The notes beneath the pieces were generated by a model, which saw only the letters and a list, made by a program, of their open reading frames with translations, was not told the origin of the DNA and did no database searches. Positions 8,245 through 16,755 of a stretch of DNA of 64,000 nucleotides are shown here, piece by piece. The stretch covers positions 124,001 through 188,000 of the forward strand of contig JAUIAS010000001.1 in NCBI GenBank assembly GCA_030425395.1, written 5' to 3'. This DNA comes from Alphaproteobacteria bacterium. Its GTDB lineage: Bacteria > Pseudomonadota > Alphaproteobacteria > Rhodobacterales > Rhodobacteraceae. A program made the translations under genes and the position numbers. Position 1 is the stretch's first letter. Each line of letters opens with the position of its first letter.

Positions 8245-9219
8245 ATGCGGTTTCTTGCACAACGAAAAAAGTTCCATGAGTTGACCGAACAGGAAATCAT
8301 CGCGCTGGCGATTTCCTCTGAAGAGGACGACGCCCGAATTTATCGCAGTTATGCCGAAATGCTGCGTGATGAATTCCCCGCTACTGCGCGTATCTTTGAA
8401 GGCATGGCCGCCGAAGAGGACGAGCACCGCGCCCGGCTTATTGCGCTGCATCAGGACCGTTTTGGCACGACCATTCCCCTGATCCGGCGCGAGCATGTGG
8501 CCGGATACTACAACCGACGTCCGGTCTGGCTGGTTGAAAACCTCGGGATCGACCGCATCCGCACCGAGGCGACCGCGATGGAGCGCGACGCCGAACGGTT
8601 CTATCTGGCGGCTGCCAAGCGCACACAAGATGCCGGGACGCGCAAGCTTCTGGGTGATCTGGCGGCTGCTGAGGCCGGCCATCAGGGCACTGCCAAAGAT
8701 CTTGAGGCACAGCATGTTGATGATGACGTGCGCGAAGATGAAGATGCCGTGTCCAAAAGGCAATTTCTGCTGACGTGGGTTCAACCGGGCCTTGCCGGTT
8801 TGATGGATGGATCGGTGTCCACCCTCGCCCCGATCTTTGCCACGGCCTTTGCGACGCAAGACACCTGGACCACATTCCTTGTCGGCGTTGCAGCGTCGGT
8901 CGGGGCGGGGATTTCGATGGGCTTCACCGAAGCGGCATCGGATGATGGCGAATTGTCCGGCCGCGGATCGCCGCTCAAACGCGGAATCGCATCAGGTGTG
9001 ATGACAACCGTCGGTGGGCTGGGACACGCCCTGCCCTATCTGATCCCAGACTTTTGGACAGCAACAACGCTGGCCATCCTGATCGTATTTGTCGAATTGT
9101 GGGCTATCGCGTGGATTCAGAACAAATACATGGAAACCCCGTTTTTCCGGGCCGTGTTTCAGGTGGTCTTGGGTGGTGCGTTGGTGCTGGCGGCAGGTGT
9201 TCTCATCGGCAGCGGATAA
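8245..9219 (+). CDS. mbfA: MbfA-type membrane-bound ferritin (rubrerythrin domain fused to VIT1/CCC1 transporter)
   Basis: The 324-residue protein has a ferritin-like domain at about 1-160, rich in paired Glu/His residues (SSEEDDARIYRSYAEM, AAEEDEHRARL, AAAEAGHQGT) that make a di-iron site. A membrane domain of the VIT1/CCC1 type follows at about 170-324 (MDGSVSTLAPIFATAFAT opens it). Studied homologues in rhizobia and Bradyrhizobium export iron and protect against iron and peroxide stress. GAAAGG precedes the ATG. No Irr-type iron-control element is evident upstream, but a TetR dyad is. Function by homology is secure; the regulation is inferred. Confidence 0.92.
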   Translation: MRFLAQRKKFHELTEQEIIALAISSEEDDARIYRSYAEMLRDEFPATARIFEGMAAEEDEHRARLIALHQDRFGTTIPLIRREHVAGYYNRRPVWLVENLGIDRIRTEATAMERDAERFYLAAAKRTQDAGTRKLLGDLAAAEAGHQGTAKDLEAQHVDDDVREDEDAVSKRQFLLTWVQPGLAGLMDGSVSTLAPIFATAFATQDTWTTFLVGVAASVGAGISMGFTEAASDDGELSGRGSPLKRGIASGVMTTVGGLGHALPYLIPDFWTATTLAILIVFVELWAIAWIQNKYMETPFFRAVFQVVLGGALVLAAGVLIGSG

Positions 9220-9263
9220 CGCGGCATCTTGTTATCATGCTAACCAAAGGCTAGCACGTTGCC

Positions 9264-10199
9264 ATGCTGGATATCTTTCTCAGGACCGTTCCGTTTTTTG
9301 CCCTGATCGGCCTGGGATTTGTCGCAGGGCGCACCCGCTTCTTTACCGAAGAGGCGACCGCTTACCTGACCAAGTTCGTCTTCTATTTTGCGCTGTCGGC
9401 GATGTTGTTCAAGTTCTCGGCCAACCTGTCGCTGGACGAAGTGTTCAATTTCAACCTGATCGCGGGATATCTGACGGGTACAATTACGGTTTATCTGATC
9501 GCGACCATCGTCGCCGTTTTCCGGGGGTTGGATGTCAGCACAGCAGCCATCGAAGCCCAGTGTGCGGCGATTGGCAACGTGGGTTTTCTCGGCATCCCTA
9601 TGTTGATCATGCTGTTCGGCCCCGAAGCCGTCGGGCCAAACATGATGCTACTGGCTGTAGATCTCATCGTCTTTTCCAGCTTGATCGTGATCCTTGTCAC
9701 CGGGTCGCGCGATGGACGGATGAGCCTCGGCATCTTGCGCACAATCGGGCTTGGACTGCTCAAGAACCCCATGATCGTGTCCATCGCACTGGGACTGTCG
9801 TGGTCTGCCTTTGATCTGCCCATTCCAGCGCCCATGCAGGATTTCGTTGATATCCTCGGGGCGGCTGCGACGCCCGGTGCCCTGTTTGCCATTGGCGCGT
9901 CGCTTGCCAGCAAATCCGCAGAGCGCCTGCGAATCGCAGGCTGGCTAAGTTTTTGCAAGCTGGTACTGCATCCGGCCTGCGTGGCAGTAGGCGTTCTGAT
10001 CCTGTTTCCCATTGATGCATTTTCAGCGGCGGTGGTGATATCGGCAGCGGCCCTTCCTGTGGCTGGCAATGTTTATATGCTGGCACAACATTATGGCATT
10101 GCCCCGCAGCGGGTATCCGCCGCCATCCTTGTTTCGACAGCCATCTCTATCGTGAGTGTGTCCGCCGTGATTGCCTGGGTCAGCCCGACGCTGGGCTAG
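9264..10199 (+). CDS. AEC (auxin efflux carrier) family transporter
   Basis: The 311-residue inner-membrane protein is hydrophobic throughout, with about ten predicted segments, and opens LRTVPFFALIGLGFVAGR as in AEC permeases. The conserved small-residue segment IGNVGFLGIPMLIMLFG lies near 107-123 and LPVAGNVYMLAQHYG near 265-280. Bacterial members export or take up small organic acids such as malate or malonate; the substrate is not predictable. The gene starts 44 bases after mbfA and ends 73 bases before fghA, so it may be co-transcribed with either. Confidence 0.88.
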   Translation: MLDIFLRTVPFFALIGLGFVAGRTRFFTEEATAYLTKFVFYFALSAMLFKFSANLSLDEVFNFNLIAGYLTGTITVYLIATIVAVFRGLDVSTAAIEAQCAAIGNVGFLGIPMLIMLFGPEAVGPNMMLLAVDLIVFSSLIVILVTGSRDGRMSLGILRTIGLGLLKNPMIVSIALGLSWSAFDLPIPAPMQDFVDILGAAATPGALFAIGASLASKSAERLRIAGWLSFCKLVLHPACVAVGVLILFPIDAFSAAVVISAAALPVAGNVYMLAQHYGIAPQRVSAAILVSTAISIVSVSAVIAWVSPTLG

Positions 10200-10272
10200 A
10201 TCGAAAACCGGGATTGCCATTCATGCCCGTCCCAAACATGGTGGGACCAAACCGACATCAGGAGAATGGCAC

Positions 10273-11103
10273 ATGGAAACGGTATCAGAAAACAAGTGTT
10301 TTGGCGGGGTTCAGGGCGTGTATAGCCATGCGTCGTCTGTCTGCGCTTGCGACATGACCTTTGGTCTTTTCCTACCGGAAGAGGCACAGGACGGACCGGT
10401 TCCCCTGCTTTGGTATCTGTCCGGGCTGACCTGCACCCACGAAAACGCGATGGTCAAGGCGGGTGCCCAAAGCTGGGCGGCGGAACATGGCATTGCACTG
10501 GTTTTTCCCGATACGTCGCCACGCGGCGATCATGTGGCCGACGACGACGCCTATGACCTGGGCAAAGGTGCGGGCTTCTACGTGAACGCAACCCAAGACC
10601 CTTGGGCCCCGAACTATCGCATGTGGGATTACATCGCCGATGAATTGCCCGGGCTGATCATGAACAACTTTGCCGTGGATCACGAACGCCAGTCTATCTC
10701 CGGCCATTCTATGGGGGGGCACGGGGCCTTGACGTTGGCAATGGGGCTTGAGGGCCGCTTTCGTTCCGTATCGGCCTTTGCGCCGATCGCCCATCCAACA
10801 AGCGCCGATTGGGGTCGCAAACAGCTTTCTGCGTATCTGGGGGCAGACGAAGGCACGTGGTCTCGTCATGACGCGACGCTGATGATGCGTGAAAAAGGAT
10901 TTGATGGGCCAATCCTGATCGACACCGGTGCAAGCGATCAGTTCATTGAACTGCTCAAGCCAGAAGCGCTGGCACAAGCCATGGCCGCGCGCCGCCAGCA
11001 GGGTATCCACAGGCTTCAACCCGGCTATGATCACAGCTATTTCTTTGTCTCAACCTTCATGGAAGACCACATCGCGTTTCATGCAGACGCTCTTTATGCA
11101 TGA
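10273..11103 (+). CDS. fghA: S-formylglutathione hydrolase
   Basis: The 276-residue alpha/beta hydrolase of the esterase D family splits S-formylglutathione to formate and glutathione, completing the formaldehyde route begun by adhI. The catalytic triad is Ser146 in GHSMGGHGAL, Asp222 in GASDQF and His254 in GYDHSYFF. YLSGLTCTHENAM near 48-60 is the conserved oxyanion region. AGGAGA sits 7 bases before the ATG. Its stop overlaps the next start by 4 bases, making it the head of a tightly coupled five-gene chain. Confidence 0.96.
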   Translation: METVSENKCFGGVQGVYSHASSVCACDMTFGLFLPEEAQDGPVPLLWYLSGLTCTHENAMVKAGAQSWAAEHGIALVFPDTSPRGDHVADDDAYDLGKGAGFYVNATQDPWAPNYRMWDYIADELPGLIMNNFAVDHERQSISGHSMGGHGALTLAMGLEGRFRSVSAFAPIAHPTSADWGRKQLSAYLGADEGTWSRHDATLMMREKGFDGPILIDTGASDQFIELLKPEALAQAMAARRQQGIHRLQPGYDHSYFFVSTFMEDHIAFHADALYA

Positions 11104-11585
11104 AAATCCTCGTTGATGGTGATGCCTGCCCGGTCAAGGCCGAGGTCGAACAGGTCGCAACGCGGCACAAGTTGAGGGTCGTGATCGTATCCAACGGTGG
11201 TCTGCGCCCATCGCGCAATCCGTTGGTGCAAATGGTTACAGTCGACGAAGGCCCGGACGTGGCTGACCAATGGATCGCCCAGAATTGCGTCGCCGAGGAT
11301 ATCGTGATCACGTCCGATATCGTGCTGGCCTCGCGCTGTCTCGAAGGCGGGGCGCGTGCCTTGCGCCCGGATGGCGAACCATTTACTGCTGCGAATATTG
11401 GTTCCCAATTGGCGATGCGCGATCTGATGGCCGATCTGCGCGCGTCGTCGCCGCTGTCATCCGGGGGCGGTGGCGGACGGCCGTTTGGAAAATCTGACCG
11501 GTCGCGATTTCTTGATCGTCTGGAACGCGAAATCCGGGCGGCAAGATCGGCGCTTGACCAACGGCCCCGGTCTCAGGAGAGCTGA
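11100..11585 (+). CDS. YaiI/YqxD family protein (UPF0178, DUF188)
   Basis: The 161-residue cytosolic protein has the family signature ILVDGDACPVK at the N-terminus and DIVITSDIVLA at about 66-76, consistent with a PIN-like nuclease fold with clustered aspartates. A glycine run (about residues 120-126) leads to a basic tail. The biochemical role of the family is not established. Start and fghA stop overlap as ATGA. The HAD gene follows within 4 bases. Confidence 0.9.
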   Translation: MKILVDGDACPVKAEVEQVATRHKLRVVIVSNGGLRPSRNPLVQMVTVDEGPDVADQWIAQNCVAEDIVITSDIVLASRCLEGGARALRPDGEPFTAANIGSQLAMRDLMADLRASSPLSSGGGGGRPFGKSDRSRFLDRLEREIRAARSALDQRPRSQES

Positions 11586-11589
11586 CATC

Positions 11590-12210
11590 ATGATGCCAAA
11601 AGCTGTGATTTTCGATATAGGAAACGTGCTCATCGAATGGCAACCCGAGCGGTTCTATGACCGTGTGATCGGTGCCGCCCGCCGAACGGAAATGTTTGCG
11701 GAAGTCGATCTTCATGCAATGAATGACAAAGTCGACCTCGGCCACCATTTCACCGAAACCATCTATGCCACGGCCGAGAAATACCCCAACTGGCGCAACG
11801 AAGTGCGGATGTGGCACGATCACTGGATCGAACTGGCCTCGCCGGCAATTGACCGGTCGGTCCGGCTGTTGCGAGCGTTGCGAACCCGAAATGTTCCCGT
11901 GTTTTCGTTGACGAATTTCGGCATCCAGAGCTTTGACTATGCTGCTACGCATTATCCTTTTCTGCGCGAATTTGACCGGCAATATATCTCTGGGCATATG
12001 CAGGTGATCAAACCCGATCCGCGCATTTATCAGATGGTCGAAGACGACTGCGGGATAGCGCCGGGTGAGCTGTTGTTCACCGATGACCGAACCGACAATA
12101 TCGACATGGCCCGCCAACGTGGGTGGCAAACTCATCTGTTCACTGGGCCGGATGGATGGGCCGCACGATTGGTTGAAACTGGATTGTTGAATGAGGAGGA
12201 CGCCCAATGA
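11590..12210 (+). CDS. HAD-family hydrolase, YihX-like
   Basis: The 206-residue protein follows the HAD subfamily IA plan: motif I FDIGNVL with nucleophile Asp9, a helical cap, motif II SLTN near 105, motif III Lys in VIKPDPRIY, and motif IV FTDDRTDNIDMA. The second acidic residue of motif I is glycine, as I recall for E. coli YihX (alpha-glucose-1-phosphatase), so this is not damage. AGGAGA precedes two adjacent ATG codons; the first is used here. It shares ATGA with the next gene. The phosphorylated substrate is unknown. Confidence 0.88.
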   Translation: MMPKAVIFDIGNVLIEWQPERFYDRVIGAARRTEMFAEVDLHAMNDKVDLGHHFTETIYATAEKYPNWRNEVRMWHDHWIELASPAIDRSVRLLRALRTRNVPVFSLTNFGIQSFDYAATHYPFLREFDRQYISGHMQVIKPDPRIYQMVEDDCGIAPGELLFTDDRTDNIDMARQRGWQTHLFTGPDGWAARLVETGLLNEEDAQ

Positions 12211-13124
12211 CCATTTCAGTCATACCCTTTGACGCTGGAGAAGCCTTGCTCGACTGGCACGGGCTTTGTGATGCGTTTGTGGCCGGGCATTCCCTTCCTA
12301 AGGCTGAAATTGCCGACACGTTCCTGTATCGGGGGGACGATACGCTCTTGTCACGCGCGGCATGGATTGACGGTATGGGCATCGCTGTGAAATCCGCCAC
12401 GATTTTTCCCAACAATGCGGCGGTTTCAAAGCCGACCATCAATGGCGGAACCAACCTGTATTCCGACGCGGATGGAATGTTGCAGGCAGTAGTGGATTTC
12501 CACCTTGTCACGAAATGGAAAACCGCAGGCGACAGCCTTCTTGGCGCGCTTAAACTGGCTCCACCATCGGTATCGAATATCCTGATCGTCGGTGCGGGCA
12601 CGGTGGCGGCATCCCTGATAGAAGCGTTTGGCGCAGGCTTTCCGGATGCGTCCTTTTTCGTCTGGAACCGCACACCTGAAGGCGCGCACAATCTTGCACA
12701 AACGTCGGATCGGGTTGAACCCGTAGATAACCTTCCCAAGGCTGTGGAAGCCGCCGATATCATCCTTACCGCTACAATGAGCAAAGACCCCGTCATCCAC
12801 GGCGATTGGTTGCGCGGGGGCCAATTGCTGAACATGATCGGCGCCTACCGGCCGGATATGCGAGAGGCTGATGACACGGCCATGCGACGTGGCCGGATTT
12901 TTGTCGATAGCATGGATACCACAATCGGGCATATCGGCGAAATTGAAATCCCCCTGAAATCAGGGGTTATCAAAAAAACCGATATCTTGGCCGACTTCTA
13001 CAATATCGACCAATTTACACCCTGTGCCCCGGATCAGATTACCATCTTCAAGAATGGCGGTGGTGCCCATCTGGACCTGATGACAGGGCGCTACATTTAC
13101 GATCGCTGGCAAAGCGCGGCATGA
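12207..13124 (+). CDS. Ornithine cyclodeaminase / mu-crystallin family protein
   Basis: The 305-residue protein has the family fold: a substrate half with GIAVKSATIFPNN near 53-65 and an NAD-binding half opening at ILIVGAGTVAASLIEAFGAG near 124-143. The usual helix before the Rossmann motif (TAATSALAAK-like) is here LLGALKLA. Members act as ornithine cyclodeaminase, alanine dehydrogenase or ketimine reductase; the actual activity cannot be separated by sequence alone. It overlaps both neighbours by ATGA. Confidence 0.85.
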   Translation: MTISVIPFDAGEALLDWHGLCDAFVAGHSLPKAEIADTFLYRGDDTLLSRAAWIDGMGIAVKSATIFPNNAAVSKPTINGGTNLYSDADGMLQAVVDFHLVTKWKTAGDSLLGALKLAPPSVSNILIVGAGTVAASLIEAFGAGFPDASFFVWNRTPEGAHNLAQTSDRVEPVDNLPKAVEAADIILTATMSKDPVIHGDWLRGGQLLNMIGAYRPDMREADDTAMRRGRIFVDSMDTTIGHIGEIEIPLKSGVIKKTDILADFYNIDQFTPCAPDQITIFKNGGGAHLDLMTGRYIYDRWQSAA

Positions 13125-14041
13125 TCTGGCTTCTGGTTGCGGCGATAGGTTTAGCGCTGCTGGCGCACCCATTTGTCAAAGAGTGGCGCAAAGCCATCCC
13201 GGATGATCTGATGCGGGCCAAGGCACCCGGCGCGTTTGCCCTGCTTACCCGTGGCAGGACTCACTATCGCTGGTTTGGCCCCGAGGGGGCACCTGTGGTT
13301 GTCTGTGTGCATGGGCTGACAACAGCATCGCGGGTCTATGAAGGGGTCGCCGACGCTCTGGTCGCCGATGGGTATCGTGTTCTTGTCTATGATCATTACG
13401 GCCGGGGGTTTTCCGACAATGCACCGGGCCTGCAGGACGCGGATTTCTACGTGGATCACCTTGAAGAGCTTTTGGCCGATCAGGGGGTGACAGAGCCGTT
13501 TACGATCATCGGGTATTCCATGGGCGGTGCCATCGCCACGTGCTTTGCGGCACGTCACCCAGAGAAGGTAAAGCAGGCTTTTTTATTGGCGACCGCCGGA
13601 ATAGCCAGTTCAAGAAAGAAGATCCTAAACCTGATCCGCGAAGGCGGCCTTATCGGAGATTGGCTGATGTTGCGCAGCTATCCCAAAATTCACCGCGAAG
13701 GGACAGAAGCCGAACGCAAGCTTCCGTCATCGGTGCCGGGCATTGTCGACTATCAGCAAGCCGAATTGAACCGGCGCGGATTTGTCCCCGCCGTTCTGTC
13801 AAGCCTGCGTGGCGTGTTGGCTGGACCGCTTGAGCGCGAACACCGCCAGATCGCCGCGCATGGCATACCGTTAACGGTTGTCTTTGGCCGTGACGACGCG
13901 CTGATACCGCTCTCAGCGATTGAACAACTGGCGGACTGGAACCCGGACGCCCAGAACGCGATTGTAGAGGGTGCGGGTCACGGCCTGCCCTATACGCATA
14001 CCGCAGATGTCTTGGGCGTGATCCGTGCGAACCTGATCTAG
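13121..14041 (+). CDS. Alpha/beta hydrolase, N-terminally membrane-anchored
   Basis: The 306-residue protein starts with a hydrophobic segment (residues 2-16) that would act as a signal anchor, followed by a hydrolase domain. The oxyanion strand is VCVHGLTTAS near 61-70. The nucleophile elbow is GYSMGG with Ser133, and the acid is in VFGRDDALIP. The histidine is in VEGAGHGLPY. It is the last gene of the fghA chain, coupled by ATGA. Its TAG stop overlaps that of the convergent MFS gene in a CTAG palindrome. The substrate is unknown. Confidence 0.88.
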   Translation: MIWLLVAAIGLALLAHPFVKEWRKAIPDDLMRAKAPGAFALLTRGRTHYRWFGPEGAPVVVCVHGLTTASRVYEGVADALVADGYRVLVYDHYGRGFSDNAPGLQDADFYVDHLEELLADQGVTEPFTIIGYSMGGAIATCFAARHPEKVKQAFLLATAGIASSRKKILNLIREGGLIGDWLMLRSYPKIHREGTEAERKLPSSVPGIVDYQQAELNRRGFVPAVLSSLRGVLAGPLEREHRQIAAHGIPLTVVFGRDDALIPLSAIEQLADWNPDAQNAIVEGAGHGLPYTHTADVLGVIRANLI

Positions 14042-15279
14042 GCCGCAACCGCCATAGGTGCCGGGCGTTCTCGGATCGGCAAATGCACCAACGCACTAAA
14101 TGCCCCCACGGCCACGCCGATCCACCACACCACGGTATAATCGCCATAAGCGTCATACATCCGTCCGCCGAGCCACACTCCAAGGAATGATCCCAACTGG
14201 TGGCTGAAGAACACAATCCCGTATAGCGTTCCCATATATCGGAGCCCGTATATATGCGCGACCAAGCCCGAGGTCAGAGGCACCGTCGCCAGCCACAGCG
14301 ACCCCATCGCAACCGAAAACACAAGGACAGTCATCGGTGTCATTGGGAACATGATAAATGCCCCCGCGACAATGGTTCTGGCGGCATAGATCCCGGCCAG
14401 AAGATATTTCTTGGTGTATCTCTTGCCAGCCCAGCCCGCAGCCAGCGTGCCCACAATATTGGCCGCACCGATCAAGGATATCGCAACCGCACCCAGCGCC
14501 GATGTCGAGGAAATACCGATGCCATGCAGAATACCTCCGGGTTCAATCGGGCCACACATCTCAGTCACGAATGCGGGAAAATGGGCCGTGATGAACGCCA
14601 ATTGATATCCGCAGGAAAAAAACCCGAGAAAGATCATCCCGAACGACGGATCCCGAAATGCCCGGCGCAACACGTCGGCCATGCTTTCCTCGATCTGCTG
14701 CTTGCTCGCCATCTCGGGCGCGCGCATGAATGGCAACACAAAGATGAGCAGGAGAACAACGCCGGCAAAGACCACAAAAGTCATTTGCCAACTCATCATC
14801 CTCAAAAGCCATTCTGCGATGGGTGCCCCGATCACCTGCCCCAAACTGCCTGCCGCGGTCACGATCCCCAGGGCCATGGACCGGTTTTCGTCGCTGGCCG
14901 CCCGCCCAACAACCGCCAGCACAACACCAAAGCCGGTCCCGGCCACGCCAAAACCGACAAGCCACGCATAAAGCTGATGCGCAAAGGGCGTTGTGGACAT
15001 CGCCGTCAAAACCATGCCAGCCGCATAGATAAGCGCGCCCAGGAAAATCGCGCGCCGGTCTCCGATCTTTTCAGCCAGCGCGCCAAAGATTGGCTGGCCA
15101 ATCCCCCAAGCCAGATTCTGGATGGCAATCGCCAAGGAAAACTCTGCGCGGAGCCAACCGAATTCTTCGGCAATCGGAATCTGAAACACCCCAAAGGAAG
15201 CACGCACGGCAAAGCTGACCGTGATAATAACGCATCCGACAATCAGAATAGGCGAAATCAGAGCGGGGGATTTGGACAT
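14038..15279 (-). CDS. MFS transporter
   Basis: The 413-residue membrane protein has the 12-segment pattern of the major facilitator superfamily. The loop 2-3 motif appears as GALAEKIGDRRAIFLG near 66-81, and a long cytosolic loop lies near 195-220 between the halves. The organisation resembles the monocarboxylate/oxalate-formate-like branch of the family, but the substrate is not readable. AGAGG precedes the chosen ATG; a longer frame to 15360 has no ribosome site. The gene is alone on its strand. Confidence 0.88.
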   Translation of the reverse strand: MSKSPALISPILIVGCVIITVSFAVRASFGVFQIPIAEEFGWLRAEFSLAIAIQNLAWGIGQPIFGALAEKIGDRRAIFLGALIYAAGMVLTAMSTTPFAHQLYAWLVGFGVAGTGFGVVLAVVGRAASDENRSMALGIVTAAGSLGQVIGAPIAEWLLRMMSWQMTFVVFAGVVLLLIFVLPFMRAPEMASKQQIEESMADVLRRAFRDPSFGMIFLGFFSCGYQLAFITAHFPAFVTEMCGPIEPGGILHGIGISSTSALGAVAISLIGAANIVGTLAAGWAGKRYTKKYLLAGIYAARTIVAGAFIMFPMTPMTVLVFSVAMGSLWLATVPLTSGLVAHIYGLRYMGTLYGIVFFSHQLGSFLGVWLGGRMYDAYGDYTVVWWIGVAVGAFSALVHLPIRERPAPMAVAA

Positions 15280-15434
15280 CTTTGGGCCTCTTTCGAACGG
15301 AGGAACAAGTAAACGAGTTAACGGCCCAGTCAAATCCCGATTTGTGCGCTGCTGCATCACGTTTCGAAATCCGGCGGGAAAATCCGGTGCTGCCGATCCT
15401 TTTCAAGCCTGATTGTTTGGGCTAGGTCCGCGTT

Positions 15435-16493
15435 ATGAGCGACGTTGAAACTCTTTATGCCGAACGCATCCGAGCGGGCCATCTTACCGAAGATGCCGCG
15501 CAACTGGCCGTTTTGCCAGAATTCGAACGAATCCGCAGCGAGCTGTCCAAACCCGTGAAACGGGGGTTGTTCCGCAAGGCACCCGAGCCACCCAAGGGTT
15601 TGTATTTGTGGGGCGGCGTCGGACGCGGCAAATCAATGCTGATGGATTTGTTTGTCGATACTTTGGGCGACATCCCTGTCAGGAGGGTGCATTTCCATGC
15701 CTTCATGCAGGAAATCCACAGCGCAATGCACGAAGCGCGCAAAACCGGCGTGGACGACGCAATTGCCCCCGTTGCAGCCGATGTGGTGGCCTCGGTCAAG
15801 GTGCTCGCCTTTGACGAAATGCAGATCACCGACATCACCGATGCGATGATTGTTGGCCGCCTGTTCGAAGCTCTGTTTGCCGCCGGTGTCGTCGTTGTCA
15901 CGACGTCCAACAGGGTGCCAGACGATCTTTATAAACATGGGTTGAACCGGCAACTTTTCCTGCCATTCATCGCGATGATCAAGGAAAAGCTGGTGGTACA
16001 CGAACTCGCCAGCCCCAATGATTACAGGCAGAACCGGCTTGGTGGATCGCAGGTCTATTTTTCGCCCGTGAACGCCGAAGCCCGAAGCGCCATTAGTGCG
16101 ATCTGGGCCGATCTGACCGGCAATGCGGGCGGGCCACTGGATATCACGGTCAAGGGGCGCGTGGTGACGCTCCCGGCGTTTCACAATGGGGTCGGGCGCG
16201 CGCCCTTTTACGAATTGTGCAGCAAGCCGCTTGGCCCTGCGGATTTCCTTGCAATCGCTGAAAAAACCAAGGTTCTGATCATCGAGGATATCCCCCGACT
16301 TGGCCGATCCAACTTTAACGAAGCCAAACGCTTTGTGACGCTGATAGATGCACTTTATGAGGCAAAGGTGCGCCTGATCTGTTCAGCGGCTGCAGAGCCG
16401 GAAATGCTCTATGTCGAAGGCGAAGGAACTTTTGAGTTCGAACGCACCGCATCCCGCTTGCGCGAGATGCAGGACAAGGATTGGGGTGTCTAG
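15435..16493 (+). CDS. zapE: AFG1-like ATPase ZapE
   Basis: The 352-residue ATPase has a Walker A at residues 60-67 (GGVGRGKS) and Walker B VLAFDEMQI near 121-129, then the family segment VVTTSNRVPDDLY. ZapE associates with the divisome in E. coli; the mitochondrial relative AFG1/LACE1 helps turn over respiratory subunits. The N-terminus MSDVETLYAERI is family-like. The gene is monocistronic, and the 262 bases that follow contain no supported gene. Confidence 0.93.
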   Translation: MSDVETLYAERIRAGHLTEDAAQLAVLPEFERIRSELSKPVKRGLFRKAPEPPKGLYLWGGVGRGKSMLMDLFVDTLGDIPVRRVHFHAFMQEIHSAMHEARKTGVDDAIAPVAADVVASVKVLAFDEMQITDITDAMIVGRLFEALFAAGVVVVTTSNRVPDDLYKHGLNRQLFLPFIAMIKEKLVVHELASPNDYRQNRLGGSQVYFSPVNAEARSAISAIWADLTGNAGGPLDITVKGRVVTLPAFHNGVGRAPFYELCSKPLGPADFLAIAEKTKVLIIEDIPRLGRSNFNEAKRFVTLIDALYEAKVRLICSAAAEPEMLYVEGEGTFEFERTASRLREMQDKDWGV

Positions 16494-16755
16494 CCTTTCA
16501 ACGCGAAGCCCCTCACCTTTTGTGGGGCGGAGGCGAAAAGGGTCATCGCATTTTGCAAACCTGAAATGGTGTCGCCACCATCCGCACTCAGGTTGGGGAT
16601 ACTTTGTCTCAGAACGGTCTGGTCGAATTGCTAATCAAGATTGGCGCAGGTGCTGCCCGGCTTTGCGCCCGTGAATGCACCATTCAAGGAGTTCTAATAT
16701 AACGGAAAAGCCCGTTTGCTTCGAGCGCCAGTAGCGTTGAAAAAGCTAGCGAAAT

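Noticed and set aside
14254-15312. 352-codon frame antisense to the MFS transporter
   Set aside because: Strongly hydrophilic Arg/Gln/His-rich product without start signal; mirror of a membrane protein.
16494-16755. 45-codon open stretch after zapE reading VATIRTQVGDTLSQNG and onward
   Set aside because: No start codon or ribosome site, ends without family similarity; too short to separate from chance. The GCCCCTCAC/GTGGGGC hairpin nearby lacks a T tract.
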